Of a DNA stretch of 64,000 nt, positions 35,530-45,907 are shown in pieces. Origin of the DNA: Sphingobacteriaceae bacterium. Its GTDB lineage: Bacteria > Bacteroidota > Bacteroidia > B-17B0 > Aurantibacillaceae. The notes under the pieces are model-generated. The model was not told the origin of the DNA. It did no database searches and was given only the letters and a program-made list of their open reading frames with translations. Both the position numbers and the translations under genes were made by a program. The stretch's first letter is position 1; each line of letters opens with the position of its first letter. The DNA lies in NCBI GenBank assembly GCA_016709575.1, contig JADJMM010000009.1, positions 186,001 through 250,000 on the forward strand, written 5' to 3'.

Positions 35530-36618
35530 ATGAAGATTGCGCCACTAAATACCTGGATTACAAAGAACAACGAGCCCTTAATTATAGCAGGTCCTTGTGG
35601 TGCCGAAACGCGCGAACAGGTTTTAGAAACGGCTAAGGCCATATCTCAAATTCCCGGCATACAATTATTCAGAGCAGGTATTTGGAAACCAAGAACGCGT
35701 CCGAATTCATTTGAAGGTGTTGGTGAAGAAGGATTAGCCTGGTTAAAAGATGTAAAAGAAAAATATAATTTAAAAACTACAGTTGAAGTTGCGAACGCAA
35801 ATCATGCAGAGCTTGCCTTAAAAAATGGTGTTGATGTTTTATGGATTGGCGCACGCACAACTGTAAATCCATTCAGTGTACAAGAAATTGCGGATGTGAT
35901 TAAAGGCGTTGATATTCCGGTGATGATAAAAAATCCTATTCACGCTGATGTGCAATTATGGTTAGGAGCTATTGAAAGAATAAATAATGCAGGCATTACT
36001 AAATTAGTGGCAGTGCATCGCGGCTTCCATTTTTTTGGCAAGAGTAAGTACCGTAACAAACCGATGTGGGAATTAATGATTGAACTAAAAACATTATTAC
36101 CAAACCTCCCTATAATCTGTGACCCAAGTCATATTAGTGGGAGAAGAGATTTGATTGAAACGGTTTCACAAAAAGCCTTGAATCTAGGAGTAAATGGTTT
36201 GATGATAGAGTCACACATCAATCCCGCAAAAGCTTTAAGTGATGCCGAACAACAATTAACACCAACAGATTTAAAAGAATTATTAGCGACGTTACAATTT
36301 CCTACAACCATATGTAATGATGCAGAGTTCACCAACAAGTTGAATAATTTCCGTCAGATGATTGATGAGATTGATGACGAATTAATAAATATTTTACGTA
36401 AACGTATTTCTGTAATTGAAGATATTGGTCTGTACAAAAAAGATCACAACATTACCGTTTTCCAATTAGAACGCTGGCAAGAAATTTTAAGAACCCGTTC
36501 TCAGTTAGCTGAGAAATTAGGTTTGTCAAGAAATCACATCGAAAAATTATGCCAGCTCCTGCACGAAGAATCTATCCGCGTGCAGAATGAAGTGATGAAT
36601 AAAAAGACTGCCGATTAG
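35530..36618 (+). CDS. Bifunctional 3-deoxy-7-phosphoheptulonate synthase / chorismate mutase type II
   Basis: A 362-aa enzyme joining the first and last common steps of aromatic amino-acid synthesis. The first 265 residues are a class-I DAHP synthase/KDSA barrel: AGPCGAETREQVLETAK near 17, RAGIWKPRTRPNSFEG near 53, AVHRGF near 163 and CDPSHISG near 200. Residues about 270-355 form an AroQ chorismate mutase helix bundle (FRQMIDEIDDELINILRKR, IEDIGLYKK). This fusion is common in Bacteroidota. It makes DAHP from erythrose-4-phosphate and PEP, and prephenate from chorismate. ATG at 35530. The stop overlaps the convergent gene by four bases. Confidence 0.95.
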   Translation: MKIAPLNTWITKNNEPLIIAGPCGAETREQVLETAKAISQIPGIQLFRAGIWKPRTRPNSFEGVGEEGLAWLKDVKEKYNLKTTVEVANANHAELALKNGVDVLWIGARTTVNPFSVQEIADVIKGVDIPVMIKNPIHADVQLWLGAIERINNAGITKLVAVHRGFHFFGKSKYRNKPMWELMIELKTLLPNLPIICDPSHISGRRDLIETVSQKALNLGVNGLMIESHINPAKALSDAEQQLTPTDLKELLATLQFPTTICNDAEFTNKLNNFRQMIDEIDDELINILRKRISVIEDIGLYKKDHNITVFQLERWQEILRTRSQLAEKLGLSRNHIEKLCQLLHEESIRVQNEVMNKKTAD

Positions 36619-37532
36619 TTTAACTTCAGTGCAGTTGTAGCCACAACAACATTATCACAAGTCACTTCAATAATATAATTACCGGGTACTAAAGGCTCCT
36701 GTCCTTCGCAATAAAGCACGCCGCTGATTTCTACATTGGCGTAATTCAACGTTTCTTTACCGGCGAAGTAGCCGCTCGATTTATCAAAATTAAACTTGTA
36801 GTTGTGGTCGTAATTTTTCGCCATCTCTTTTCCATCCGGTGTAATAATGCGAACGTAAACCGTTTTTTCGCCCGCCTTCGCAATTTTATTTTCGCTTAAA
36901 GTAAACGATACTTTTATTTTATCAGCGCGTTTAGCTTTATCTACTACACTTTCTTTTTTCCCACCGCTTTTTGTTTTAACAGCTATTGCTTTTACATTAA
37001 AGCAAGTTAAGATGGATCCTTTTTCGATGGTGGCTTTTAATTCATCTTTCTCTTTATTGAGATTGGTAATTTTTCCTTTCTCAGTATCGAGTTCTTTAAT
37101 TACATTTTCTTTTTCTGCGCGAAGGGTTTGGTTTAACTGTCCTAACGAATCAATGGTGTGAACATAACCAATCATGATTTGACGTAGTGTTTCTGTTTCT
37201 TTTTTCAGTTTCGAAATAATGTAAGCATCACCTTTATGCTTTGCGGCTTCTTTTATTAATTGTTCGATGTAAGCTTTCTTCTCATCAATTTCTTTTTGTA
37301 AAGCAGCATCGTTGGTTTTTAAATTTTCGTATTCTTTTTGTAACGACATCAAATCACTTTGAATAGTGCTTTTTTCAACCAACACTTTTTCGGTCACCAC
37401 AATTTGTTCTGCAGCTTTATTTTTTTCTTGCCAGTACAGCCAAAGGGTTATAATATTACTTCCTAATAATAAAGCAACAATAATCCAGAGAATCCCACCC
37501 CGCTTTTTCTGTTCATTTTCTTGTTCGGCCAT
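36615..37532 (-). CDS. Membrane-anchored coiled-coil protein with C-terminal beta domain
   Basis: A 305-aa protein: a charged N-terminus (MAEQENEQKKRGG), one transmembrane helix (ILWIIVALLLGSNIITLWLYW, about 14-34), a long coiled coil (about 50-165, many Leu/Lys/Glu heptads) and a C-terminal Ig-like beta domain (NKIAKAGEKTVYVRIITPDG, VPGNYIIEVTCDN). The coil would project from the membrane and the beta end bind a partner. Such proteins recur in Bacteroidota without known function. ATG at 37532. Confidence 0.7.
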   Translation of the reverse strand: MAEQENEQKKRGGILWIIVALLLGSNIITLWLYWQEKNKAAEQIVVTEKVLVEKSTIQSDLMSLQKEYENLKTNDAALQKEIDEKKAYIEQLIKEAAKHKGDAYIISKLKKETETLRQIMIGYVHTIDSLGQLNQTLRAEKENVIKELDTEKGKITNLNKEKDELKATIEKGSILTCFNVKAIAVKTKSGGKKESVVDKAKRADKIKVSFTLSENKIAKAGEKTVYVRIITPDGKEMAKNYDHNYKFNFDKSSGYFAGKETLNYANVEISGVLYCEGQEPLVPGNYIIEVTCDNVVVATTALKLN

Positions 37533-37547
37533 AACGGTATTTTTTTA

Positions 37548-37555
37548 CAAAATTA
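37548..37555 (-). promoter_or_regulatory. -7 element of the coiled-coil gene promoter
   Basis: TAATTTTG on the minus strand matches TAnnTTTG exactly, 16 bases upstream of the ATG at 37532. A -33 TTTG is not clear. Confidence 0.35.
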
Positions 37556-37617
37556 TGTAATTTCGAGAGCGTTAAAGACCTAATAAATCTTAAATTTAAA
37601 CACCAAAATGTGAATTG

Positions 37618-38310
37618 ATGGGCCTTTGGACCGACTTTATAGCGCTTATTTACCCTCGAAACTGCATAACTTGCAATAATTCGCTCTTTAAACACGAAAA
37701 TATGGTGTGTAATCACTGTTATATCACTTTGCCCAAATCCAATTTTCATAAAGAGGAAAATAGTGAATTAGAACGTGTTTTTGCGGGAAGAGTTCCTGTT
37801 GTTAAGGTTGGTTCTTACTATTTATTTGAAAAAAGCGGGAAGGTTCAAAAGCTATTACACAGCATAAAATATAAAAGCAATAAAGTTTTAGCCGAACAAT
37901 TGGGAGTTTGGTATGCACAATCTTTAAAAGACTGTAACGAAATTTCAAAAGCCGATGTAATTATCCCGGTTCCGCTTCATCCCAAAAAACAAAAGCAACG
38001 CGGCTTTAATCAAAGTGAAGAATTTGTAAAAGGATTAAGCAAAGAATTAAATATCCCAATCAACACCACCACTTTATTTAGAAACGCATTCACTGAAACC
38101 CAAACGCGTAAGAAAAAATTTGAACGCTGGGAAAATGTGAAAGATAAATTTGAATTGAAAAACCCTGAAAGTTTAGAAAACAAATCAGTTTTATTGGTTG
38201 ACGACGTAATAACAACCGGCGCTACTATAGATGCTTGTTACGAGGCAATGAAAAACGTTTCGGGACTTAAGGTTTCGGTGCTAAGTTTGGCCTATGCCAA
38301 GAGGGAATAG
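37618..38310 (+). CDS. comF: ComF family phosphoribosyltransferase-like protein
   Basis: A 230-aa ComF-like protein. The N-terminus carries a zinc-finger-like CITCNNSLFKHENMVCNHC (about 16-34), and a phosphoribosyltransferase domain follows, with VIIPVPLHPKKQKQRGFNQ near 120 and the PRPP loop VLLVDDVITTGATI near 197. In naturally transformable bacteria ComF assists uptake of transforming DNA; here the role is by family only. The ATG at 37618 is preferred to the TTG three bases before. Confidence 0.9.
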   Translation: MGLWTDFIALIYPRNCITCNNSLFKHENMVCNHCYITLPKSNFHKEENSELERVFAGRVPVVKVGSYYLFEKSGKVQKLLHSIKYKSNKVLAEQLGVWYAQSLKDCNEISKADVIIPVPLHPKKQKQRGFNQSEEFVKGLSKELNIPINTTTLFRNAFTETQTRKKKFERWENVKDKFELKNPESLENKSVLLVDDVITTGATIDACYEAMKNVSGLKVSVLSLAYAKRE

Positions 38311-38360
38311 ACTTTGATTTTTTTCACTATCTTTACTTAACATAAGTGTTAAAGAAAATG

Positions 38361-40023
38361 ATGAAAAATATTTTTGTTTTGTTTTATACTGTTAATTGGG
38401 ACGCTAACAGCACAAATACCTACCACAGGATTAATAAGTCATTGGCCATTTAGCGGCAACGCAAATGATATTGTTGGCGGTAATAACAGTACGGTTTTAA
38501 ATGCAACATTAACCGCCGATCGTTTCGGTAATCCTAATTGCGCTTATAGATTTAATGGCACCAGTAGCTACATTAGAATGGTTAATGCCGGTCCAACAGG
38601 AACCGTGTCAAGATCTATTTCGTTTTGGGCAAAAACAACATCTACTAGTTTAACAGCTCCCTTCTGTTATGGCGGAGCTCCTAGCTCGTTTGCAATTCAA
38701 TTTTGGTATGGCTGTTCAGGTATTGGTTTTGATAATGGAGCAGGGGCGTATATAAAATCAAACCCGAATGTTTCAAATGGTATGTGGCATCATTATGTGG
38801 CAGTACTAAATTCAACCGTTAGTACGCAAATGTCAAGCGTAGCTTTTTATATGGATGGGAACTTATTATCAACATTAGGCTGTACTATTGGAAGTACAGT
38901 TAGTGCTATTAATACAACCTCAACTTTTCCAATAAACATAGGTAAGGTTTCAGATAACAATATTCGTTTTTTCAATGGCGATCTCGATGATTTCTTTTTA
39001 TATAATCGCGCATTAACTCCTGCAGAAGTATTAGCATTATACAATGATACACCGTGTTTAATGACTCCTCCTTCACCTGGTTCAATCAGCGGAAGCATCA
39101 GTATTTGTCAAGGCGCAAGTGTTGTTTATAGCGTTGCGCCTGTAGCCGGAGCAACTTCTTATACGTGGACTTTACCCGGAGGATGGACAGGCGCTTCAAC
39201 TACAAATACCATCAGTGTTATTGCAGGAGCTAATTCAGGACAAATAACTGTTGCTTCGGGAAATTGTTGCGGGGCCTCTCAACCTTCTACACAAGATGTA
39301 AATGTGAATCCTGCACCTGTAGTTTCAATAACAACAACACAATTTACAATTTGTAATGGGAATAGCACAACTTTATCTGCGAATGGCGCCAGTACATATA
39401 CGTGGAGTCCTTTTATAATTACTTCAAGCATTACTGTCTCACCAAGTGTTACATCTTCTTATACAGTGAGCGGAACAAATACATTTGGTTGCTCATCATC
39501 AACAGTAACGAGTGTTGTAGTAACAAATAATACTTTGCCAACTATTCTTCTTAATGGTTCTGGTATTTCTTGTCCTGGACAAGCAGTTAATCTTGCTGCT
39601 AACGGAGCATCAACTTATACTTGGCAACCCGGTGCATTGAATGGCTTTTTTGTTTCCGTTTCACCAACTGTTACTACCGTATATACGGTTACCGGTACGG
39701 ATGCTAATGGTTGTTATAATTCAGCTACCTATACTCAAACAGTTTCAACATGCGCAGGCATTAACCAACAAACTGCAAATGACTTGCAAATAGAAATATT
39801 TCCGAATCCAAATAATGGAAGCTTTACTGTTAATTCGAATAACCTAACTGAGAAAGCACAAATAGAAATTTATAATAGTATTGGACAATTGGTTTTGCAA
39901 AAGAAACTTCAAGCAAATCAAACTTTCATTAATGAAAAATTCCCAACGGGAACTTATTTCATTAAAGTGCTGGATCGGGAGGTAATAAAAGAAATAAAGA
40001 AAATAATTATTACAAGCGATTAA
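38361..40023 (+). CDS. Secreted LamG-domain protein with Ig-like repeats and T9SS sorting domain
   Basis: A surface protein of about 555 aa. The body is open from 38374, but the signal peptide needs the ATG at 38361 and one extra T in the run near 38378: MKNIFVFCFILLIGTLTAQ. After that come a LamG/concanavalin-like domain (about 20-230, WPFSGNANDIVGGNN, FNGTSSYIRM, MWHHYVAVL), two PKD/Ig-like repeats with SYTWTLPGG and ANGASTYTW, and a T9SS sorting domain (EIFPNPNNGSFTV) with a KKIIIT end. A carbohydrate-binding role is inferred from LamG. Confidence 0.82.
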
Positions 40024-40042
40024 TACAGAGATTTAGTAAATG

Positions 40043-40071
40043 AAAAGCCCCGCAATAATTGCGGGGCTTTT
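40043..40071. terminator. Strong bidirectional hairpin terminator
   Basis: AAAAGCCCCGCAA and TTGCGGGGCTTTT form a 13-bp perfect stem around TAA, with A and T runs on either side, placed between the rightward LamG gene and the leftward repeat gene. Confidence 0.9.
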
Positions 40072-40091
40072 TCTATTAGAAGTAATTTCAA

Positions 40092-40495
40092 TTAAAATTT
40101 AAAAAAGAAAAACACTACAGCTGCCCATTCTTTTTTTACACCACTGGCGTGACCAATAGTTGAGTGAGAAGAATTTTCTACAGTTCCGTTATCTTTTACA
40201 TAACCAATTGTAGAGTGAGAAGAATTTTCTACAGTTCCATCACTTTTTACATAACCAACAGTACTATGGCTGCTGTTTTCAATAGTGCCGTTACTTTTAA
40301 TGTAACCGATTGTTGAGTGTGAAGAGTTTTCGATTGTTCCATCACTTTTGATGTAACCTTTTGTACTGTGGCTGCTGTTCTCAATGGTTCCATCAGATTT
40401 TACATAACCTGTTGTTGAGTGAGAGCTGCTCTCGATAGATTGTGCACTTGCTCCAAATGCTAATCCAAAAAATGCAATTGCTAATAATTTTTCAT
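40092..40495 (-). pseudogene. Secreted six-repeat protein (5-fold beta-flower-like), frameshift in signal peptide
   Basis: A 133-aa protein: signal peptide (LLAIAFFGLAFGASAQ), then six copies of a 17-residue unit such as SDGTIENSSHSTIGYIK, ending with GHASGVKKEWAAVVFFFFKF. The repeat period is 51 bases. I recall the repeat family as the 5-fold beta-flower type of Bacteroidota, with the same HASGVKKEWAA ending, but cannot check it here. The ATG (40495) is followed by a five-A run; six A would restore MKKLLAIAFF, so the stop after four codons is probably a sequence error. Function unknown. Confidence 0.72.
40150..40440 (-). repeat. 51-bp tandem repeats, six units
   Basis: Consecutive units encode the [ST]DGT[IV]ENSSHST[IV]GY[IV]K block with third-position variation. 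The copies diverge at the DNA level, so the amino-acid repeat is under selection rather than recently amplified. Confidence 0.8.
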
Positions 40496-40535
40496 AAAAT
40501 AGTTTTATTTAGATAAAGATAGATAAATTTGTGTC

Positions 40536-41039
40536 ATGGCTGAGGATTTAACAATTACATCATCTACAAAAGAAGGGAAGTACGCTGAATTATTTCCGCA
40601 GATACAAGCATTAGTTAGTGGAGAAACCGACACGATTGCTAATTTGGCCAACGTTTGTGCCGCCTTAAAGTATGGCATGAACTTTTTTTGGGTAGGCTTT
40701 TATTTGGTGGAAGAGGAGCAATTAGTGTTAGGCCCGTTTCAAGGTCCTGTTGCTTGTACACGCATTAATAAAGGAAAAGGTGTTTGTGGAACGGCTTGGG
40801 AAAAAGGTGAAACTATTATTGTTGAAGATGTTGATAAATTTCCTGGACATATTTCCTGCAGCTCACTTTCAAAATCAGAAATTGTAATTCCTATATTTAA
40901 TAATGGTGATATTATTGCTGTGTTAGATGTAGATAGTGATTCTCTTGCCTTCTTCGATAAAGCAGATGAGGAGTGGTTGAAGAAAATTTGTAATTCTGTT
41001 TATTCTTTAAATTCACCTAAGCGTCTCCGCAGGTTCTGA
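40536..41039 (+). CDS. msrC: Free methionine-(R)-sulfoxide reductase (GAF domain)
   Basis: A 167-aa GAF-domain enzyme that reduces free methionine-R-sulfoxide. The catalytic and resolving cysteines are at 74 (VACTRI), 84 (GVCGTAW) and 108 (ISCSS), as in the family, with the substrate-facing EIVIPIF and VLDVDSD after them. Length is near the family value; the last ten residues (NSPKRLRRF) are unusual and may reflect a small shift near the end. ATG at 40536. It starts a rightward transcript away from the repeat gene and converges with murF-alr. Confidence 0.9.
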   Translation: MAEDLTITSSTKEGKYAELFPQIQALVSGETDTIANLANVCAALKYGMNFFWVGFYLVEEEQLVLGPFQGPVACTRINKGKGVCGTAWEKGETIIVEDVDKFPGHISCSSLSKSEIVIPIFNNGDIIAVLDVDSDSLAFFDKADEEWLKKICNSVYSLNSPKRLRRF

Positions 41040-41049
41040 CTGCGAGAAA

Positions 41050-43499
41050 TTATTCTTGTAGGTAAATCCGTTTCACTCTTCCTGAAATTGAAGTGAGTAC
41101 TTCATAAGGAATGGTATTCATAGCAACAGATAAATTATGTATCTGTCCGAAACTTTCAAACACAATTACTTCATCTCCTTCTTTACAATTTATATTGGTT
41201 ACATCCACCATACACATATCCATACAAATATTACCAATGGTTTTACAAGCAATTTTATTGATGTACACTGCAAATTTTCCGTTTCCTAATTCGCGTTTAA
41301 AGCCATCGGCATAACCAATAGGAATAACAGCAATAGTTATATCGTCAATTACTTTTCCATTACGGTTGTAACCAACAGTATCACCTGCTTTAATGTTTTT
41401 TATTTGGGAGATGCGTGTTTTTAAAGCACCTACGTTTTGTAATTTGGTTTGTTCTTCCGTATTTACACCTACACCATACATGCCAATTCCTAAACGCACC
41501 ATATCGTAATGCGCATTTTTAAAACGGGTAATACCACCCGAATTACAAATGTGTTTTATAAAACCATAACCTAATTTAGTTTTAAGAACAGAACAGGCTT
41601 TTTCAAAAACAGAAATTTGTTCATTAGTAAAACCATCTAATTCTGAATTATCCCTGCCCGCTAAATGCGAGAAAATCGATTTTACTTTTAGTTGTGGATA
41701 TTTTAAGAGGGTAGAGGCAAGCGTTTCAAAATCTTTTTCTTCAAAACCTAAACGATGCATTCCTGTGTCAATTTTAATATGAACAGGATAGGCTTCTGCG
41801 TTCCCGCTTTTTTGTAATTGTTTACAAAACAATTCTAAAATTCTAAACGAATAAATCTCAGGCTCTAAATTAAAATTGATAATGTCTTCTAACGAATCTT
41901 CTTCCGGACTCATTACCATCACCGGTAAATTAATTTGCGCGTTGCGTAATTCAACGCCTTCGTCAGCATAAGCCACTGCTAAATAATTAACGCCAATATG
42001 CTGTAATGTTTTTGCAATTTCAGCACTACCACTTCCGTAACCTGTAGCTTTTACCATACACATTAGTTGTGTTTCTGGTTTTATCAGACTGCGATAGTAA
42101 TTAATGTTTTCGGTAAGCTTATTTAAATTAATCTCTAAAATAGTATCATGACTTTTTTGCTGAAGTAGCTGCGAAATATTTTCAAAACCAAAACTACGCG
42201 CCCCTTTTAAGAGAATAGTAGAATTGTTAATGCCGATTTGATTTGAATTAATAGCACCTACAAATTCATTCGTGTTTTCGAAAAAAGTTTTATTAATGGT
42301 GAATGCAGAAGCATTCGCTGAAATGTTTTTTCCAATACCGATTAAAGAATTGATTTTGTATTGCTTTAAAAGTTTTGAAATCTCTTTATATAAATTTTTA
42401 GTGCTTTGTCCCGATTGTTCAATATCAGAAAGTATAACCGTTTTACTACTATTTCGTGTTTGCTGATTTAAATAATTGAGCGCAATTTTCAATGAGTCTA
42501 AATCCGAATTGTAAAAATCATTTATTAAAACGCAGTTATTAATTCCGTTTTTAATCTCTAAACGTAAAGCAATAGAAGGTAATTCCTTAAATGAAGAATA
42601 ATATTTTTCAGGCTCTAATCCTGTTGCTAACAACACCCCAAAACAAGTAATCGCATTTGAAATCGAAGCTGTATCTGTAAATGGAATTTCTAAATTGTAA
42701 TTTTTTGATGCGTGAACTAATTCTATTTTAGTGGAGGTAGATTCAACACTCGTTTTTTTAATTTGAATTGCAGAACCCTTCTCTTTCCCAATTAAAATTA
42801 GTTTCTTCTTTCTGAACTTCGTGGGAATTTGTTTTGCGTTTAATCCATTCACCACAATCACTGTACAATTGTCAAACAACGAAAACTTTTCTGCAATTTT
42901 TTGTTTTACTCCCGAGAAACCATCACTGTGCGCATCTCCCAAATTGGTAAACACACCAATGTTGGGTTTAATTATTTTTCAAGCTTTGGCATTTCTTTGG
43001 TTGTAGAAATACCAGCTTCAAAAATCCCAACGGTATGCTCACTATTCAAATTCCAAACCGAAAGCGGAACGCCTATTTGTGAATTGTAACTCTTAGGACT
43101 ACGGCAAATATTGAAATGGTTCTTCAAAAGCGAATACAACCATTCTTTCACCATCGTTTTTCCGTTACTTCCTGTAATTGCAATAACAGGTAAAGAAAAT
43201 TGCTGACGATGATGAGCTGCTAATTGTTGAAGCGCAGCTAAAGAATTTTTTACTTTTATTACTGCGCAATCTTTCGGCAACTTCACGTTTTCGGAAACCA
43301 CAAAACAACGAACGCCGTTTTTGTATAAATCGTTTACATATTTATGTCCGTTGTTTCTTTCACTAACTAAAGCGAAAAACACGCTTTGATGATAATCTAC
43401 AATAGTGCGGCTGTCGCTGATTAAATGTTGAATAGAATTTGAAGAAGCACCGCTTAGTTTGCCTTTTAGTATTTCTGATATTTTTTTGGCGGTGTACAA
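41050..43499 (-). pseudogene. Bifunctional MurF-alanine racemase, one frameshift
   Basis: About 815 aa: a UDP-MurNAc-tripeptide:D-Ala-D-Ala ligase-like part (from GTG/ATG 43499, with AITGSNGKTMVKEWL near residue 108), then alanine racemase (LEINLNKLTENINYYRSL, CMVKATGYGSG with the PLP Lys, and GIGMYGV; catalytic Tyr near the end of the racemase). MurF-Alr fusions are standard in Bacteroidota. The frame breaks at 42975-42979 (five T on the plus strand; six would give LEKIIKPNIGVFTNLGDAHSDGF). Both halves are complete, so this is likely an error in an essential gene. It supplies D-Ala for peptidoglycan. Confidence 0.9.
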
Positions 43500-44072
43500 T
43501 TAGCTATTCATTTTATTATAACAAGCGCGGCATAACGGCTCGTAACTATCCGTTTCTCCTAACAACACTAGTTTGTCGTTAGCAATTTTACGATACGAAA
43601 CGTAAGCCAAGTTACCACATTGCATGCATATAGCGTGAACTTTTGTAACATATTCTGCAGAAGCCATTAATTGTGGCATGGGTCCGAATGGATTCCCCTG
43701 AAAATCTAAATCCAAACCGGCAATAATTACACGAATTCCCATATTCGCTAATTGATTGCAAACGTTGGGGAGTTCCATGTCAAAAAATTGTGCTTCGTCA
43801 ATAGCTACAACATCCACATCGTTTACCATTAATAAGATATTAGAGCTGGCAGGAACGGGTGTGCTGTGAATTTCATTACCCTGATGCGAAACCACTTTCA
43901 CTTCATCGTAACGGGTATCAATTTGCGGTTTAAAAATCTCAACTTTTTGTTTCGCGAACTGAGCACGTTTTAAACGACGGATGAGTTCCTCTGTTTTTCC
44001 TGAGAACATACTGCCGCAAATCACTTCTATCCAACCCTTGCGCTGGTATGTTGTGGTATTCTCTAAAAACAT
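43500..44072 (-). CDS. tdk: Thymidine kinase
   Basis: A 190-aa class-II thymidine kinase that phosphorylates thymidine. P-loop GSMFSGKTEE at 20-29, DEAQFF with the catalytic Glu at 93, lasso-region GLDLDFQGNPFGPMPQL, and the zinc cysteines CMQC and CRAC near the C-terminus are all visible. Length is typical. It ends one base before the murF-alr start, so the two genes probably form one leftward transcript. ATG at 44072. Confidence 0.96.
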   Translation of the reverse strand: MFLENTTTYQRKGWIEVICGSMFSGKTEELIRRLKRAQFAKQKVEIFKPQIDTRYDEVKVVSHQGNEIHSTPVPASSNILLMVNDVDVVAIDEAQFFDMELPNVCNQLANMGIRVIIAGLDLDFQGNPFGPMPQLMASAEYVTKVHAICMQCGNLAYVSYRKIANDKLVLLGETDSYEPLCRACYNKMNS

Positions 44073-44158
44073 TGTTTAAAAGGCGTTAATATATAAACGC
44101 TAAATGTAAAGGTAAAAGCCTTATTTTTAGTACTCAAATTATTCACAAATAATAACAA

Positions 44159-44707
44159 ATGAACACAGATAAAGCTTTTGAACAGTTGAAGTTAGCCGCG
44201 CTTGAAGTAAAAGCCCTTTTGTTTGATATTGATGAGAACATTCACCCATCCGTTGACGAGGTAGATAAATTGGCTAAACGATTAGATGTTTTAAGTGACC
44301 AAATTGTTATCTATAAATTTCTCCAAACGCAAAAAGAATTATCGCCAAGTTTCAATCTGCACTTAAAAGTAATGGAGAAATCCAACAACGATACACCGGC
44401 GGAAACAATTGCTACGTCAACCATTAAAGAACCAACAAGTGTTATTATTGGCAACGATCATATTGAAGGAACAGTAAATGTTTCACGTAAAATCGAGATG
44501 GGCTTGAATGATAAATTCAGAATGATTAATGAGTTGTTTAATAAAAGTACCACCGAATTTAATTTAGCCATTGAACAATTAAACATGATTGAAACACTTG
44601 AAAAAAGTGAAGCTTATCTTGGCGAATTAAAACGTTTATATGCCTGGAGAGACGATCATGAATTAACGATTCGGCTCTATCAACTCAATCAAAAACGTTT
44701 CGCGTAG
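44159..44707 (+). CDS. Conserved helical protein, function unknown
   Basis: A 182-aa soluble helical protein. A C-terminal motif KIEMGLNDKFRMINELFNKS..EFNLAIEQLN, then LKRLYAWRDDHELTIRLYQLNQKRF, recurs in Bacteroidota proteins that I recognise as conserved but unassigned. No signal or membrane helix. It starts nine bases before the M28 peptidase and may be translated with it; a role in protein or RNA complexes cannot be shown from sequence. Confidence 0.7.
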   Translation: MNTDKAFEQLKLAALEVKALLFDIDENIHPSVDEVDKLAKRLDVLSDQIVIYKFLQTQKELSPSFNLHLKVMEKSNNDTPAETIATSTIKEPTSVIIGNDHIEGTVNVSRKIEMGLNDKFRMINELFNKSTTEFNLAIEQLNMIETLEKSEAYLGELKRLYAWRDDHELTIRLYQLNQKRFA

Positions 44708-44716
44708 CCCTTCGGA

Positions 44717-45862
44717 ATGAAAAACAATTTCTTTCTTGTTTTATTGTTGTTCTCGTTGGGAATTCAATCTCAAGATTCTCTTTACGCTCGTTTGGTTATA
44801 AAAAAGCTGACTTCAAAAGAATGTTATGGAAGAGGTTATTTGAACAACGGTTTGGATGTTGCGGCTAAATTTATTTCATCTGAATTAAAACGTTTAAAAG
44901 GCGAACCATTATTTAGCACAGGCTATTTTCAGTGGTTTGATTTTGATGTAAATACTTTTCCGGACAAAATCTCCGTAAAAATTAATGGCAAACTTTTAAA
45001 ACCCGGAATTGATTTTATTCCTAACCCCGAAAGCGGCAGTGTAAAGGGAAAATATGCACTCGTTAAAAAAGACAGTACAACATTTCTGGCACAAAATTCT
45101 CCAATTCCCATTGGTGTAAGCCTGAAACGTAAACTCACTTTTAGTGTCGCTACAAATTCGGTTTCTTTTTGCGGTATAGAGTTATTAAATACCAATCAAT
45201 ACCCAGATTTAAAAACAATTGATTTGAATATCGAGAGCAAGGTTCTTACAAAATATATCAATAAAAATATTTGTTCTTTTATAAAAGGTACACAAAGTAA
45301 TGATACAGTTGTAGTGTTTACGGCTCATTACGATCACCTCGGTGGTATTGGTAAAAAAACGTATTTCCCCGGAGCTAACGATAACGCAAGCGGGGTAAGT
45401 ATGTTGTTGAATTTAGTGAAACATTACGCTAATAATCCTCCAAAATATAAAACCTTATTTGTGTTTTTTGCGGGAGAAGAAGCAGGATTAATTGGCTCAA
45501 AATATTTTATCGATAACAACACGGTCGATTTAACAAAAGTAAAATTCCTTATAAACCTCGATTTATTGGGTACCGGAAACGACGGTATTATGGTTGTAAA
45601 TGCCACCGAATATAAAAGTCAGTTCGAAAAGCTAAAAAAGGTTAACGATGAGGGCGCTTTTCTTAAGGAAATTAAGCAACGTGGTAAAGCCCGTAATAGC
45701 GACCATTACTGGTTCAGTGAGAAGGGAGTACCGTGTTTTTTCATTTATACTTTGGGCGGAATCAAGGCCTATCACGATGTTTTTGACGTTGAAAAAACCC
45801 TGCCTTTAACCAAATATACCAACGTTTTCAGGCTTTTAACAGGCTTTGTAAAACAGCTCTAA
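44717..45862 (+). CDS. Exported M28 family zinc aminopeptidase
   Basis: A 381-aa secreted metallopeptidase with a signal peptide (1-18, ending IQSQD). M28 zinc and catalytic motifs: FTAHYDHLGG (His/Asp, near 201), GANDNASGVSMLL (zinc Asp), FAGEEAGLIGS (catalytic and zinc Glu, near 250), LDLLGTGNDG and a late His in KAYHDVFD. It cleaves N-terminal amino acids or small peptides. Start ATG at 44717, nine bases after the upstream gene. Intact frame. Confidence 0.9.
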   Translation: MKNNFFLVLLLFSLGIQSQDSLYARLVIKKLTSKECYGRGYLNNGLDVAAKFISSELKRLKGEPLFSTGYFQWFDFDVNTFPDKISVKINGKLLKPGIDFIPNPESGSVKGKYALVKKDSTTFLAQNSPIPIGVSLKRKLTFSVATNSVSFCGIELLNTNQYPDLKTIDLNIESKVLTKYINKNICSFIKGTQSNDTVVVFTAHYDHLGGIGKKTYFPGANDNASGVSMLLNLVKHYANNPPKYKTLFVFFAGEEAGLIGSKYFIDNNTVDLTKVKFLINLDLLGTGNDGIMVVNATEYKSQFEKLKKVNDEGAFLKEIKQRGKARNSDHYWFSEKGVPCFFIYTLGGIKAYHDVFDVEKTLPLTKYTNVFRLLTGFVKQL

Positions 45863-45907
45863 AAACGCAATATTTTCACGAAAAACACGTATATTTAAGG
45901 TTCATTT

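Noticed and set aside
40150..40440. 51-base periodic repeats as a CRISPR array
   Set aside because: Units encode a continuous amino-acid repeat with no unique spacers and lie in a protein with a signal peptide, so they are coding repeats.
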